In this document: positions 17,725-26,708 of the stretch, one piece after another | Layout of the letters: each line of letters starts with the position of its first letter | How positions within the stretch are numbered: position 1 is the first letter of the stretch | NCBI RefSeq assembly: GCF_003863365.1 | Contig: NZ_RQXT01000003.1 | Location: 62,001-126,000, forward strand | Length of the DNA: 64,000 bases | Source: Mesorhizobium tamadayense | Lineage (GTDB): Bacteria; Pseudomonadota; Alphaproteobacteria; Rhizobiales; Rhizobiaceae | Reading direction: 5' to 3' | The notes under the pieces: generated by a model | What the model was told of the DNA's origin: nothing | Database searches by the model: none | The model's input: the letters and a program-made list of their open reading frames with translations, nothing else | Made by a program: the position numbers and the translations under genes

Positions 17725-19014
17725 ATGACGATGAGCAATCTTGCCTACGACACGCCCTCGGATACCGGCGATCTCTCGCAGCAGGACGTCGCCGCCATGC
17801 AGGCGGTGCGCCCGGTGCCGCGCATCTCGATCCAGGCTTTCTGTGAGACCGAGGGCGTCGCCAACCCAATTGAGCGCGCCGGCGAGGATCGCCGTATGGC
17901 CAAGGCCCATCTGAAGGTCCATATGGGCGGCATCGCCACCGCGATCGAATTCTACCAGTCGGCGCCGACACCAAACCTGATCCTGCTGGAATCGCGCAGC
18001 GAGCCTAAACAGCTGCTGGAGCAGCTCACCCAGCTCGCGGAATATTGCGATCCGACCTCGAAGGTCGTGGTCATCGGCCATTACAACGATGTCGGCCTCT
18101 ACCGGGAGCTTATCCGTTCGGGCATTTCCGAATATGTCATCGCGCCGGTCTCGATGACCGATATCGTGAGCGTCGTGTCGTCGATCTTTGTCGACCCCGA
18201 GTCCGATCCGATCGGCCGCTCCATCGCCTTCATCGGCGCCAAGGGCGGTGTCGGCTCCTCGACGATCGCCCACAACGTCGCCTGGGCGATGTCGTCATTG
18301 TTCAAGTCTGAAGTCGTCGTGGCCGATCTCGATCTCGCCTTCGGCACCGCCAACATCAACTTCGACCAGGACCCCGCGCAGGGCATCGCCGAGGCGGTGT
18401 TTTCGCCCGAGCGCGTCGACGAGGTCTATCTCGACCGGCTGCTGGCGCAGTGCGCCGAGCATTTGTCGCTGCTGGCGGCACCTTCCACGCTCGAGCGCGT
18501 TTATGATTTCGATCCGGACGCCTTCTCCCAGGTCATCGAAACGGCGCAGCGCAGCGCGCCTTTGCTAGTGCTCGATCTCCCTCATATCTGGAGCGGTTGG
18601 ACCAAGAGCACGCTGATCAAGGCCGATGAGATCGTCATTACGGCCACGCCCGAACTCGCCAATCTGCGCAACACCAAGAATATGGTGGACATGCTGAAGC
18701 GGCTGCGTCCGAACGACCCGCCGCCGAAGCTCATCATCAACCAGGCGGGCGTTCCGAAACGGCCGGAGATCGCGGCATCGGATTTTTCCGAACCGCTCGG
18801 CATCACGCCCATGGCGGTGATCAATTTCGAGCCGCTGCTGTTCGGCAACGCGGCCAACAACGGCCGCATGCTTGGCGAGATGGACGCCAAGAGTCCGGTC
18901 GTCGGCATGATCAACGAAATCGCGCATGTGTTGACCGGGCGCAGCGAAATCAAGGCGAAGAAGAAGGCAGGCCTGGGCTCCATCCTCGGCAAGCTTTCAC
19001 GAAACAAGAAATGA
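17725..19014 (+). CDS. cpaE: CpaE-type ATPase for pilus localisation
   Basis: 429 residues. An N-terminal receiver-like domain without obvious phosphorylation chemistry (residues about 60-155) is followed by a MinD/ParA-type P-loop (FIGAKGGVGSSTIAHNVAW, near residue 172) and VVVADLDLAFGTANINF. CpaE proteins position and activate the Tad export ATPase at the cell pole. Two methionines, at 17725 and 17731, can serve as the start. It lies between cpaD and cpaF in the standard order. Confidence 0.92.
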   Translation: MTMSNLAYDTPSDTGDLSQQDVAAMQAVRPVPRISIQAFCETEGVANPIERAGEDRRMAKAHLKVHMGGIATAIEFYQSAPTPNLILLESRSEPKQLLEQLTQLAEYCDPTSKVVVIGHYNDVGLYRELIRSGISEYVIAPVSMTDIVSVVSSIFVDPESDPIGRSIAFIGAKGGVGSSTIAHNVAWAMSSLFKSEVVVADLDLAFGTANINFDQDPAQGIAEAVFSPERVDEVYLDRLLAQCAEHLSLLAAPSTLERVYDFDPDAFSQVIETAQRSAPLLVLDLPHIWSGWTKSTLIKADEIVITATPELANLRNTKNMVDMLKRLRPNDPPPKLIINQAGVPKRPEIAASDFSEPLGITPMAVINFEPLLFGNAANNGRMLGEMDAKSPVVGMINEIAHVLTGRSEIKAKKKAGLGSILGKLSRNKK

Positions 19015-19044
19015 CGCTCGCGCAGCGGCATCGGGTAGTCGATC

Positions 19045-20544
19045 ATGTTTGGTAAAAGAGGCACAGACGACGGCAGCCGGGCAGCTCCCGAATTCCGTCC
19101 GCCGGCACCTCCTCCGGCCGCTCCCGCTTCGGCCGGGACGATGGCTGTCGATCGGCCGGCCGCGCCGGCGCCGAGCATGCCCGCCGCGTCGCCCGTTCGC
19201 CGTCCGGTGGAGCCGCCGCCGATGGCGCCCGAGCCGCCGAGAAGGGTCCAACGCGAGCGCAGCGAAACCTACTACGACACCAAGAGCCAGGTGTTTTCCG
19301 CGCTGATCGACACGATCGACCTGTCGCAGCTCGCCAAGCTCGATCCGGAAAGCGCGCGCGAGGAAATCCGCGACATCGTCAACGACATCATCGCGATCAA
19401 GAATTTCGTGATGTCGATCTCCGAGCAGGAAGAGCTGCTGGAGGACATCTGCAACGACGTGCTCGGCTATGGGCCGCTGGAGCCGCTGCTTGCGCGCGAC
19501 GACATCGCCGACATCATGGTCAACGGGTCCAAGAACGTTTACATCGAGGTCAACGGCAAGGTCGAGCAGACCGGCATCCGCTTCCGCGACAACCAGCAGC
19601 TGCTCAACATCTGCCAGCGCATCGTCAGCCAGGTCGGCCGCCGCGTCGACGAATCGAGCCCGATCTGCGACGCGCGTCTTCCCGACGGCTCGCGCGTCAA
19701 CGTGATCGCGCCGCCGCTTTCCCTTGACGGCACCGCGCTCACCATCCGCAAGTTCAAGAAGGACAAGCTGACGCTCGACCAGCTGGTCAAGTTCGGCGCC
19801 ATCTCGCCGCAAGGCGCAGAGATCCTCAAGATCATCGGCCGCGTCCGCTGCAATGTCGTCATCTCGGGCGGTACCGGCTCGGGCAAGACGACGCTGCTCA
19901 ACTGCCTGACCAACTACATCGATCGCGAGGAACGGGTCATCACCTGCGAGGACTCGGCCGAGCTGCAGCTGCAGCAGCCGCATGTGGTGCGTCTCGAAAC
20001 CAGGCCGCCCAACCTCGAAGGCGAGGGCGAGGTGACCATGCGCGACCTCGTCAAGAACTGCCTGCGCATGCGGCCCGAACGGATCATCGTCGGCGAGGTG
20101 CGCGGGCCGGAAGTGTTCGACCTTCTCCAGGCGATGAACACCGGCCATGACGGTTCGATGGGAACGATCCACTCCAACAGCCCGCGCGAATGCCTGAACC
20201 GTATTGAATCGATGATAGCCATGGGCGGCTACTCGCTGCCGCAGAGAACGGTGCGCGAGATCGTCGTCGGCTCGGTCGATGTGATCATCCAGGCGGCTCG
20301 CCTGCGCGACGGCTCGCGCCGCATCACCCACATCACCGAGGTGATCGGCATGGAAGGCGACGTCGTCATCACCCAGGATCTCGTCCTCTACAACATCAAG
20401 GGCGAAGACGCGAACGGCCGGCTGATCGGCGAGCATGTTTCTACCGGCATCGGCCGGCCGCATTTCTGGGATCGTGCCCGCTACTACGGCGAGGAGCAGC
20501 GTCTCGCCAACGCGCTCGAGGCCATGGAGAAACGCGCTGACTGA
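19045..20544 (+). CDS. cpaF: Tad secretion ATPase CpaF/TadA
   Basis: 499 residues. The first 70 are proline/alanine-rich and probably disordered. The GspE/VirB11-type core has Walker [13 protein letters not shown] near residue 275, an Asp box, and the Walker B/His-box region [15 protein letters not shown] and [15 protein letters not shown]. It is the hexameric cytoplasmic motor that assembles and retracts Flp pili. It is followed 29 bases later by tadB. Confidence 0.95.
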   Translation: MFGKRGTDDGSRAAPEFRPPAPPPAAPASAGTMAVDRPAAPAPSMPAASPVRRPVEPPPMAPEPPRRVQRERSETYYDTKSQVFSALIDTIDLSQLAKLDPESAREEIRDIVNDIIAIKNFVMSISEQEELLEDICNDVLGYGPLEPLLARDDIADIMVNGSKNVYIEVNGKVEQTGIRFRDNQQLLNICQRIVSQVGRRVDESSPICDARLPDGSRVNVIAPPLSLDGTALTIRKFKKDKLTLDQLVKFGAISPQGAEILKIIGRVRCNVVISGGTGSGKTTLLNCLTNYIDREERVITCEDSAELQLQQPHVVRLETRPPNLEGEGEVTMRDLVKNCLRMRPERIIVGEVRGPEVFDLLQAMNTGHDGSMGTIHSNSPRECLNRIESMIAMGGYSLPQRTVREIVVGSVDVIIQAARLRDGSRRITHITEVIGMEGDVVITQDLVLYNIKGEDANGRLIGEHVSTGIGRPHFWDRARYYGEEQRLANALEAMEKRAD

Positions 20545-20573
20545 TGCATCTGGAGATGTAGGGGCCCCGGTCG

Positions 20574-21587
20574 ATGTTCGGAATTGACACCACGGTTCTG
20601 GCTTTCGTCGTGCTTGCCGGCCTCAGCGCCGGCGCGGTGGCCTATGCTTTCCTGTTCACGCGCATCGACATTGAAAAGCAGGCCGGCAAGCGGCTTGAAA
20701 CAATCAAGACGGCCGAAACCGACCGGTCGGTGGTGAAGGCTACGCGCGACCGCGCCGCGGAAGCGGTCAGGCGGCGTAAAACCGTCCAGGACACGCTCAA
20801 GCAGCTCGATGAGAAGCAGAAAGCCAGCGACCGCAACATCAAGAAGCCGCCGCTGAGGGCCCAGATCCGCCAGGCCGGCATGACTGTCTCCATCGAGCGC
20901 TTCTACATCTACTCGGCGATCTGCGGCGTCGTGCTTACGGTCCTCGCCTATCTCGCCGGCGCGCCGTTGCTGGCACTGCCTGGCGCTCTCTTGGCCGGGG
21001 CATTGGGCCTGCCGCGCTGGTTCGTGTCGTTTCGCCGCACGCGCCGGGTGAAGGCTTTCCTCGAGGAATTCCCGAATGCCCTCGACATCATCGTGCGCGC
21101 GGTCAAGTCCGGCCTGCCGTTGAACGATGCGATCCGCCTGATCGCCAACGAATCTCCCGAGCCGGTCCGCGCCGAGTTCCGCCGCATCGTCGATTCCCAG
21201 CAGATGGGCCTGTCGATCCCCGATGCGACGCTGCGCATGTCCGAGACCATGCCATGCACCGAGGCCGGCTTCTTCGGCATCGTCATCCAGATCCAGTCGC
21301 AGGCCGGTGGCAATCTCTCCGAGGCGCTTGGCAACCTTTCGCGCGTGCTGCGCGACCGCAAGAAGATGAAAGCCAAGGTGCAGGCGCTGTCGATGGAAGC
21401 CAAGGCATCCGCCGTCATCATCGGCGCCTTGCCGTTCGTCGTCGCCTTTCTCGTCTATCTGACGAGTCCGAACTACATCATGCCGCTGTTCACGACCAGC
21501 GTCGGCAACCTGATCCTCGGTTGTTCCGGCGTCTGGATGTCGATCGGCATCCTGGTGATGCGCAAGATGATGAATTTCGAAGTGTAG
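20574..21587 (+). CDS. tadB: Tad inner-membrane platform protein TadB
   Basis: 337 residues. One N-terminal membrane segment, a charged cytoplasmic linker (residues about 35-95), then a pair of membrane segments, a type II secretion F domain (FPNALDIIVRAVKSGLPLNDAI) and two C-terminal membrane segments. TadB and TadC form the membrane platform on which the CpaF motor acts. The stop lies 13 bases before tadC. Confidence 0.93.
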   Translation: MFGIDTTVLAFVVLAGLSAGAVAYAFLFTRIDIEKQAGKRLETIKTAETDRSVVKATRDRAAEAVRRRKTVQDTLKQLDEKQKASDRNIKKPPLRAQIRQAGMTVSIERFYIYSAICGVVLTVLAYLAGAPLLALPGALLAGALGLPRWFVSFRRTRRVKAFLEEFPNALDIIVRAVKSGLPLNDAIRLIANESPEPVRAEFRRIVDSQQMGLSIPDATLRMSETMPCTEAGFFGIVIQIQSQAGGNLSEALGNLSRVLRDRKKMKAKVQALSMEAKASAVIIGALPFVVAFLVYLTSPNYIMPLFTTSVGNLILGCSGVWMSIGILVMRKMMNFEV

Positions 21588-21600
21588 GGACGCGGACCCA

Positions 21601-22617
21601 ATGACAGACCAGGTCGTCAAGACGCTAACCGATCCTTCCTTCCTTATCGCGCTCCTGGTCGGCATCGCGGTTTTTGCGACCGTCTTCACGCTCCTGCCGG
21701 CGCTTGGCGGCGATCAGCTCAAGGCGCGTATGAAAAGCGTGGCGCTCGAGCGCGACGAGCTGCGCTCAAAGCAGCGAGCGCGCCTAGCCAGCGAAGCCGA
21801 CCGCCGCCGCAAGGGCCTGCGCGAGGAGCAGTCGATCGGCATGCGCAACATCGTCGAACGGCTCGACCTCAAGCGCGCGCTTGCCGACGAAGGCACGCTG
21901 CAGAAGCTCAAGGTGGCGGGCTTCCGCGGCCAGAATCCGCTGACGCGCTTCCTGTTCTTTCGCCTGATCCTGCCATTCATCGGATTCGCGCTCGCCGCGA
22001 TCTACCTGTTCGTTCTGGGCGGCCTGCCGCAGCAGCCGGCTTTCATCAAGCTGTTCGTCTGCATTCTTGTCGCCTATGGCGGTTTCTATGCGCCGATCCT
22101 CTACGTCAACAACCGCGCGACCAAGCGCAAGCAGTCGATCCAGCTGGCATGGCCGGACGCGCTCGACCTGATGCTGATCTGCGTCGAATCCGGCATGTCG
22201 GTGGAGGCGGCGCTTCGCAAGGTCGCCGACGAGATCGGCACCCAGTCCGTGGCGCTCGCCGAGGAATTCGTGCTCACCAATGCCGAGCTCTCCTATCTGC
22301 AGGACCGCAAGGTCGCCTATGAGAACCTGGCAAGCCGCACCGGCCTGGAATCGGTGAAGTCGGTGTCCCAGGCCCTGGTTCAGGCGGAGCGCTACGGCAC
22401 GCCGGTGGCGCATGCGCTGCGCGTGCTGGCGTCGGAAAGCCGCGACATGCGCATGAACGCGGCCGAGAAGAAGGCCGCAGCACTTCCGCCCAAGCTCACC
22501 GTGCCGATGATCCTGTTCTTCCTGCCGGTTCTGTTCGCCATCATTCTGGGGCCGGCCGGCATCCAGGTCAGCCAGCGCGGCATCTTCGGCGACCAGCACA
22601 ATTCCAGCAGCCAGTAA
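21601..22617 (+). CDS. tadC: Tad inner-membrane platform protein TadC
   Basis: 338 residues with the same layout as TadB: an N-terminal membrane segment, a charged linker, two central membrane segments, an F domain (AWPDALDLMLICVESGMSVEAAL) and a C-terminal segment (VPMILFFLPVLFAIILGPA). It is the partner of TadB and the last gene of the operon, followed by a strong terminator. Confidence 0.93.
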   Translation: MTDQVVKTLTDPSFLIALLVGIAVFATVFTLLPALGGDQLKARMKSVALERDELRSKQRARLASEADRRRKGLREEQSIGMRNIVERLDLKRALADEGTLQKLKVAGFRGQNPLTRFLFFRLILPFIGFALAAIYLFVLGGLPQQPAFIKLFVCILVAYGGFYAPILYVNNRATKRKQSIQLAWPDALDLMLICVESGMSVEAALRKVADEIGTQSVALAEEFVLTNAELSYLQDRKVAYENLASRTGLESVKSVSQALVQAERYGTPVAHALRVLASESRDMRMNAAEKKAAALPPKLTVPMILFFLPVLFAIILGPAGIQVSQRGIFGDQHNSSSQ

Positions 22618-22640
22618 GCGAGGCGGTCGAGGTCATGACA

Positions 22641-22672
22641 AAGGCCGCGCGGCGAGTGCCGCGCGGCTTTTG
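22641..22672. terminator. Bidirectional terminator between tadC and tadD
   Basis: GCCGCGCGGC is repeated in inverted form around the loop GAGT (22644-22667). It is flanked by AAAG on the left and CTTTT on the right, so it can serve both converging genes. Confidence 0.85.
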
Positions 22673-22732
22673 CTTGTCCGGCATAGCTTTGAATGCCGCG
22701 CAGCCGTCCGGAAATTGCGTCAAAACAAGGCT

Positions 22733-23566
22733 CTAGTTCGTCGCGGCCTTCGCCTTGTCCTTGTCCTGATCCTTGAGCTGGCTCCAGGCGTTTTGCTGGG
22801 CAAGCATCTGGCGCAGATAAGCGATGTTGGCCTGCGCCTGCTCCTGCGAAAGCTCCTGCGAGGCAATCTTCTCGGCCTCGTCGAAGCGGCCCTGCAGGCC
22901 GACGACCAGCGCCAGGTTCTGCCGCACGCGGCTGTCGGCGCTCGGCTGCTGCGCGGCCGAGCGCATATATGTCTCGGCTGTGCGCAGATCGCCCTCCAGC
23001 ACATAGGACATGCCGAGATTGGAGAGGATCGAAGGTTCGTTCGGCTTGAGCTCCAGCGCCTTCCGGTAGTCCTGACGTGCCTCGTTCCGATGCCCCATCT
23101 GGTCGAGGATGGCGGCTTCCGCCGACACCAGGCGCCAGTCCGGATATTCCGGCGTCTGGGCGCGGCGCACGGCATCGAGCGCCTGCTCGAACTGCCCGTT
23201 GGCGGCAAGCGCCTTGCCGTAGGCGGCGAGCACGTCTCGGTCCTTGGGGTAGGCGATCGCAAGCTTGCGCATCACCGCCAGCGACTGGTCGGCGTCGCCA
23301 TCCATCTGCAGTGCCGCGGCGTAATTCGTGGCGACACGTTTGTCGTTCGGGTTCCTGGCGTAGGATTCGCCAAGCCTGGCCGTGGCGCTGTGCAGTTCGT
23401 TGGCCGACATCGTTTCCAGCGGCTGGTTGTCGGATCGGGAAATGGAGCCCGTCGTGAGCTTGCTGGTGCTGCCGCACCCCGCGACGCTGGCGGCCAGCAC
23501 CGCCATGAATGCCGTTGCGATCAGACGTTTGCTTTTGACGTTCGGCGCTTTGATCGGCATCTGCAC
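22733..23566 (-). CDS. tadD: TadD-type tetratricopeptide repeat lipoprotein
   Basis: 277 residues with a lipobox (VAGC) near residue 31, so probably anchored in a membrane. The body contains several TPR units (for example ARQDYRKALELKPNEPSILSNLGM and RQNLALVVGLQGRFDEAEKIA). In Tad systems this protein is thought to help secretin assembly as a pilotin-like factor. It is transcribed towards the cpa-tad operon on the opposite strand. The C-terminus is lysine-rich. Confidence 0.88.
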   Translation of the reverse strand: MQMPIKAPNVKSKRLIATAFMAVLAASVAGCGSTSKLTTGSISRSDNQPLETMSANELHSATARLGESYARNPNDKRVATNYAAALQMDGDADQSLAVMRKLAIAYPKDRDVLAAYGKALAANGQFEQALDAVRRAQTPEYPDWRLVSAEAAILDQMGHRNEARQDYRKALELKPNEPSILSNLGMSYVLEGDLRTAETYMRSAAQQPSADSRVRQNLALVVGLQGRFDEAEKIASQELSQEQAQANIAYLRQMLAQQNAWSQLKDQDKDKAKAATN

Positions 23567-23682
23567 CTGGTCTCCATTCCTGCGCGGCCATTGTCTGACC
23601 GTCTTCCCTCTCGAAGAAATATTCTGTTAACCCTAACGGATCGTTAAAAAGCCGACTCGCTGTGCCGTCCGGAGACCGTCGA

Positions 23683-25047
23683 ATGCCCGTCGAACTCGTT
23701 GACCAGAAACCGGAAGCTGCCTTGCCAATCTATCTGGTGGGAAAGGACGGCCTCGACGCCTCGGGCCTCCCGCCTTCGGCCATTGCCTGGGCAGGGGCCA
23801 ACGGCTTTTCGGGCGAGGCGGGCCGGACACTCGTTCTGCCCGCCGACGGTGGCGCGCTCGCCGGCGCGCTGTTCGGCACCGGCGACGGCGGGAGCCAGCT
23901 TGCCGTCGGCGCCCTGGCGAGATCGCTGCCCGCGGGCGAATGGCATTTTGCCCAGGATTTGCCTGCGCCCGATCTCGCTGCGCTGGCGCTCGTCCTCGGC
24001 GGCTACGTTTTCACCCGCTACGGCAAGAAGCCCGGTAAGGCGTTGCGCTTCGTGCTGCCGTCCGGTGCCGACGAGGCGCATGTGCGCCGCATCGCCGAGG
24101 GTATTTTCCTGACGCGCGACCTCGTCAACACGCCGACCAGCGACATGGGGCCGGATGAGTTGGAGGAGGCCGTCCAGATATTGGCCGCCACGCACGGCGC
24201 CGACATCTTCGTCATCAAGGGCGACGATCTCCTGGCGCGGAATTTCCCGATGATCCATGCCGTCGGCCGCGCCTCGGCCGACGCGCCGCGGCTGATCGAC
24301 ATGACATGGGGACCGGGCGACGCGCCGAAGGTGACGCTGGTCGGCAAGGGTGTCTGCTTCGACACCGGCGGTCTCGACGTCAAGCCGTCGTCGGGCATGC
24401 TGTTGATGAAGAAGGACATGGGCGGCGCCGCCAACGTGCTGGGTCTCGCCTCCATCATCATGGCGGCGCAACTGAATGTGCGATTGCGGGTGCTGATCCC
24501 CGCGGTCGAGAATTCGATCGCCGGCAACGCCTTCCGGCCAGGCGACGTTCTGAGAAGCCGCAAGGGCATCACGGTCGAGATCGGCAACACCGACGCCGAA
24601 GGCCGGCTGGTTCTGGCCGACGCGCTGGCGCTTGCCGACGAGGAAAGGCCGGCCCTGCTGTTCGACATGGCGACGCTGACCGGAGCCGCCCGTGTCGCGC
24701 TCGGCCCCGATCTGTCGCCCTTCTACACCGGCGACGAGGCTCTGGCGGCCGATCTGGCCGCGGCTTCGCTCGCTGTCGAGGATCCGCTGTGGCGCATGCC
24801 GCTGTGGCGTCCCTATGACGCGAAGCTTTCATCGAAGATCGCCGACATCAACAACGTCACGACGGACGGCTTTGCCGGATCGATCACCGCGGCTCTGTTC
24901 CTTAAGCGTTTCGTCGAGAAGACGCCCGGCTGGGCACATTTCGACATTTTTGCCTGGAACCCGAGTGATCGTCCGTACGGACTGACCGGCGGCGAGGCGC
25001 AAGGCATTCGCGCGCTGGAGCGGATCATCGCGAAACGGTTCGGATAG
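23683..25047 (+). CDS. M17 family leucyl aminopeptidase
   Basis: 454 residues from the ATG at 23683 (MPVELVDQKP). The C-terminal catalytic domain keeps the two-metal site and catalytic residues: the Lys and Asp of VGKGVCFDTGG, the Asp of MKKDMGG, and NTDAEGRLVLADAL with Asp, Glu and Arg. The N-terminal regulatory domain is divergent. It removes N-terminal residues from peptides in the cytoplasm. It is somewhat shorter than E. coli PepA (503). It is followed by a hairpin repeat and a MarR gene. Confidence 0.92.
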   Translation: MPVELVDQKPEAALPIYLVGKDGLDASGLPPSAIAWAGANGFSGEAGRTLVLPADGGALAGALFGTGDGGSQLAVGALARSLPAGEWHFAQDLPAPDLAALALVLGGYVFTRYGKKPGKALRFVLPSGADEAHVRRIAEGIFLTRDLVNTPTSDMGPDELEEAVQILAATHGADIFVIKGDDLLARNFPMIHAVGRASADAPRLIDMTWGPGDAPKVTLVGKGVCFDTGGLDVKPSSGMLLMKKDMGGAANVLGLASIIMAAQLNVRLRVLIPAVENSIAGNAFRPGDVLRSRKGITVEIGNTDAEGRLVLADALALADEERPALLFDMATLTGAARVALGPDLSPFYTGDEALAADLAAASLAVEDPLWRMPLWRPYDAKLSSKIADINNVTTDGFAGSITAALFLKRFVEKTPGWAHFDIFAWNPSDRPYGLTGGEAQGIRALERIIAKRFG

Positions 25048-25048
25048 A

Positions 25049-25107
25049 GCGATTCCAGGAAAAGCGATTCCAGGAAAAGTGCGCAGCGGTTTTCCGCCTG
25101 GAATTGC
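25049..25107. repeat. Hairpin repeat copy with duplicated arm
   Basis: GCGATTCCAGGAAAA occurs twice in tandem (25049 and 25064). The second copy continues into a full hairpin element whose right arm GGAATTGC ends at 25107. It belongs to the same family as the elements near 2901 and 29252. Confidence 0.7.
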
Positions 25108-25189
25108 GTGAAACGAACACTCGTCGGAAAGCCGGCAAAACGCCGGGGACTGAAACGGAAGCGAAACAATTTGCCGTCATGCTGTGCGG

Positions 25190-25540
25190 ATGTCGATCTC
25201 GATGCGCCCGAGCCAGGCCTTGCGACTGTGGCAGCAGGTGTTGCTGTCGCAGGTGCGCGACGGCGAGCCCGATCTCACCATGCGCCAGACGGCAATCCTG
25301 CTCACCATCTACCTCGATCCGCCGCCGCATACGGTACGCGGGTTGGCCGCCAGGCTCAACGTCACCAAGCCGGTCATCACCAGGGCGCTCGACACGATGG
25401 GGGCGCTGAAGCTGGTCTCGCGCCACCGCGACGAGTTAGACAAGCGCAATGTGCTGATCCGGCGCACGGTGGAAGGCGCGCTCTTTGTCGAGCGCTTCGG
25501 CGATGGTATCGTTGCCAGGGCGCATGAATTGCCAATCTAG
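25190..25540 (+). CDS. MarR family transcriptional regulator
   Basis: About 116 residues. The winged-helix region reads LTMRQTAILLTIYLDPPPHTVRGLAARLNVTKPVITRALDTM in two parts, with the recognition helix at about residues 57-72, and then the wing VSRHRDELDKRNVLIRRT. It is shorter than many MarR proteins (about 140). The exact start is uncertain, with GTG 25184, ATG 25190 and ATG 25199 all possible and no clear ribosome site. It lies 68 bases before the NlpC/P60 gene. The ligand is unknown. Confidence 0.8.
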   Translation: MSISMRPSQALRLWQQVLLSQVRDGEPDLTMRQTAILLTIYLDPPPHTVRGLAARLNVTKPVITRALDTMGALKLVSRHRDELDKRNVLIRRTVEGALFVERFGDGIVARAHELPI

Positions 25541-25587
25541 AGCATGATCCCAAAAAGTGGGAACCGGTTTTCGGACAAGATCATGCT
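25541..25587. repeat. Hairpin repeat copy after the MarR gene
   Basis: AGCATGAT ... ATCATGCT arms enclose a core reading CCCAAAAAGTGGGAACCGG followed by TTTTCGG. It starts directly after the MarR stop and could form the 3' end of that message. Confidence 0.75.
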
Positions 25588-25608
25588 CAATCAAGCTGAG
25601 TTACCGAT

Positions 25609-26469
25609 TTGACCGCCAGGGATGCCCGCCTTCACGCCTTTCGTTCCGACCTCGCCGATGCCAGGCTGAAAGGCGAGGTCGCTGCCGAGCGCTTCGTCGC
25701 CGGCCGCCCGGCGCGGATCGCGGCTTCCGTCGCCGACCTGCGCAAGGCGCCGCGCCCCGACGCCGGCGTGAACACACAGGCCCTGTTCGGCGACGAGGTG
25801 CTGGTCTTCGAGGAAGCGGAAGGCTGGGCCTGGGTGCAGGCCGAACGCGACGGTTATGTCGGCTATGTCGCCGACAAAGTGCTCGGCGCACGTGAGCACG
25901 CGCCCACTCAAATCGTCTCCGTGCCACGCACCTTCCTCTATCCGGGACCGGATTTGCGCTTCCCGATAGACGGACAATTGTCGATGGGCTCGACGGTGAC
26001 GGTGACGGGCTCCGCCGAAACGCGCGGCACGCATTACGCGTTGCTGCCCTCCGGCCAGGCGATCATCGCCCGTCATCTGCGGCCGATCGCCGAGGTTGCC
26101 GGCGACTATGTCACGGTCGCGGAGAGCTTCCTCGGCACGCCCTATCTCTGGGGTGGCGTCTCCGGCTTCGGCATCGACTGCTCAGGTCTCGTGCAGCTTT
26201 CGATGCGCATGACGGGCAAGGAGGTGCTGCGCGACTCCGACATGCAGGCGGCATCGATCGGCACGCCGCTCGAGCCAGGCCCCGGCTTTTCCCGGCTCCA
26301 GCGTGGCGATCTCGTCTTCTGGAAAGGCCATGTCGCGATCATGACCGACGCGAAAGACATGATCCATGCCAACGGCCACACGATGCTGGTCTCGCGCGAA
26401 GGGCTGAAGGAGGCCGTCGAGCGCATCGGCTATCTCTATGGCGGCCCGACGGGGTTCAGGAGGCCGTGA
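25609..26469 (+). CDS. SH3-domain NlpC/P60 peptidoglycan hydrolase
   Basis: 286 residues from a TTG at 25609. Two bacterial SH3-like regions (residues about 30-150; SVADLRKAP and GWAWVQAERDGYVGYV) precede a C40 catalytic domain. The nucleophile Cys lies in GIDCSGLVQ, a catalytic His in GHVAIMTD, and the third polar residue probably in the HANGH segment. Such enzymes cut D-Glu-mDAP bonds in the cell wall or in imported fragments. No signal peptide is visible, so it may act in the cytoplasm. Confidence 0.85.
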   Translation: MTARDARLHAFRSDLADARLKGEVAAERFVAGRPARIAASVADLRKAPRPDAGVNTQALFGDEVLVFEEAEGWAWVQAERDGYVGYVADKVLGAREHAPTQIVSVPRTFLYPGPDLRFPIDGQLSMGSTVTVTGSAETRGTHYALLPSGQAIIARHLRPIAEVAGDYVTVAESFLGTPYLWGGVSGFGIDCSGLVQLSMRMTGKEVLRDSDMQAASIGTPLEPGPGFSRLQRGDLVFWKGHVAIMTDAKDMIHANGHTMLVSREGLKEAVERIGYLYGGPTGFRRP

Positions 26470-26474
26470 TCTTT

Positions 26475-26600
26475 CCTTCTCCCCGTTCACGGGGAGAAGG
26501 TGCCCGAAGGGCGGATGAGGGGCGGCGCGAACCTCCGACAGTTGGCGCTGCCCCTCACCTGCCTGCCGGCATCCTCTCCCCGTAAACGGGGCGAGGGGGC
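26475..26600. repeat. GC-rich rhizobial intergenic repeat
   Basis: CCTTCTCCCC and GGGGAGAAGG form a perfect 10-bp stem at 26475-26500, followed by GTGCCCGAAGGGCGGATGAG. A second stem, CCTCTCCCC/GGGGCGAGG, lies near 26573-26592, and GAGGGGC/GCCCCTC joins the two. This CCTTCTCCCCG-type element is widespread in rhizobial genomes. The surrounding 26470-26708 holds no gene. Confidence 0.75.
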
Positions 26601-26708
26601 GCTCTCCTCGAAGATTTCGCCAATCTCGCATGGTGCAGAAGGGTGCCGCGATCCCCTTTTGTTCCGATTTTTCTTGGCGATCGCACGCGCTCGCGCTACC
26701 TCTTGCGC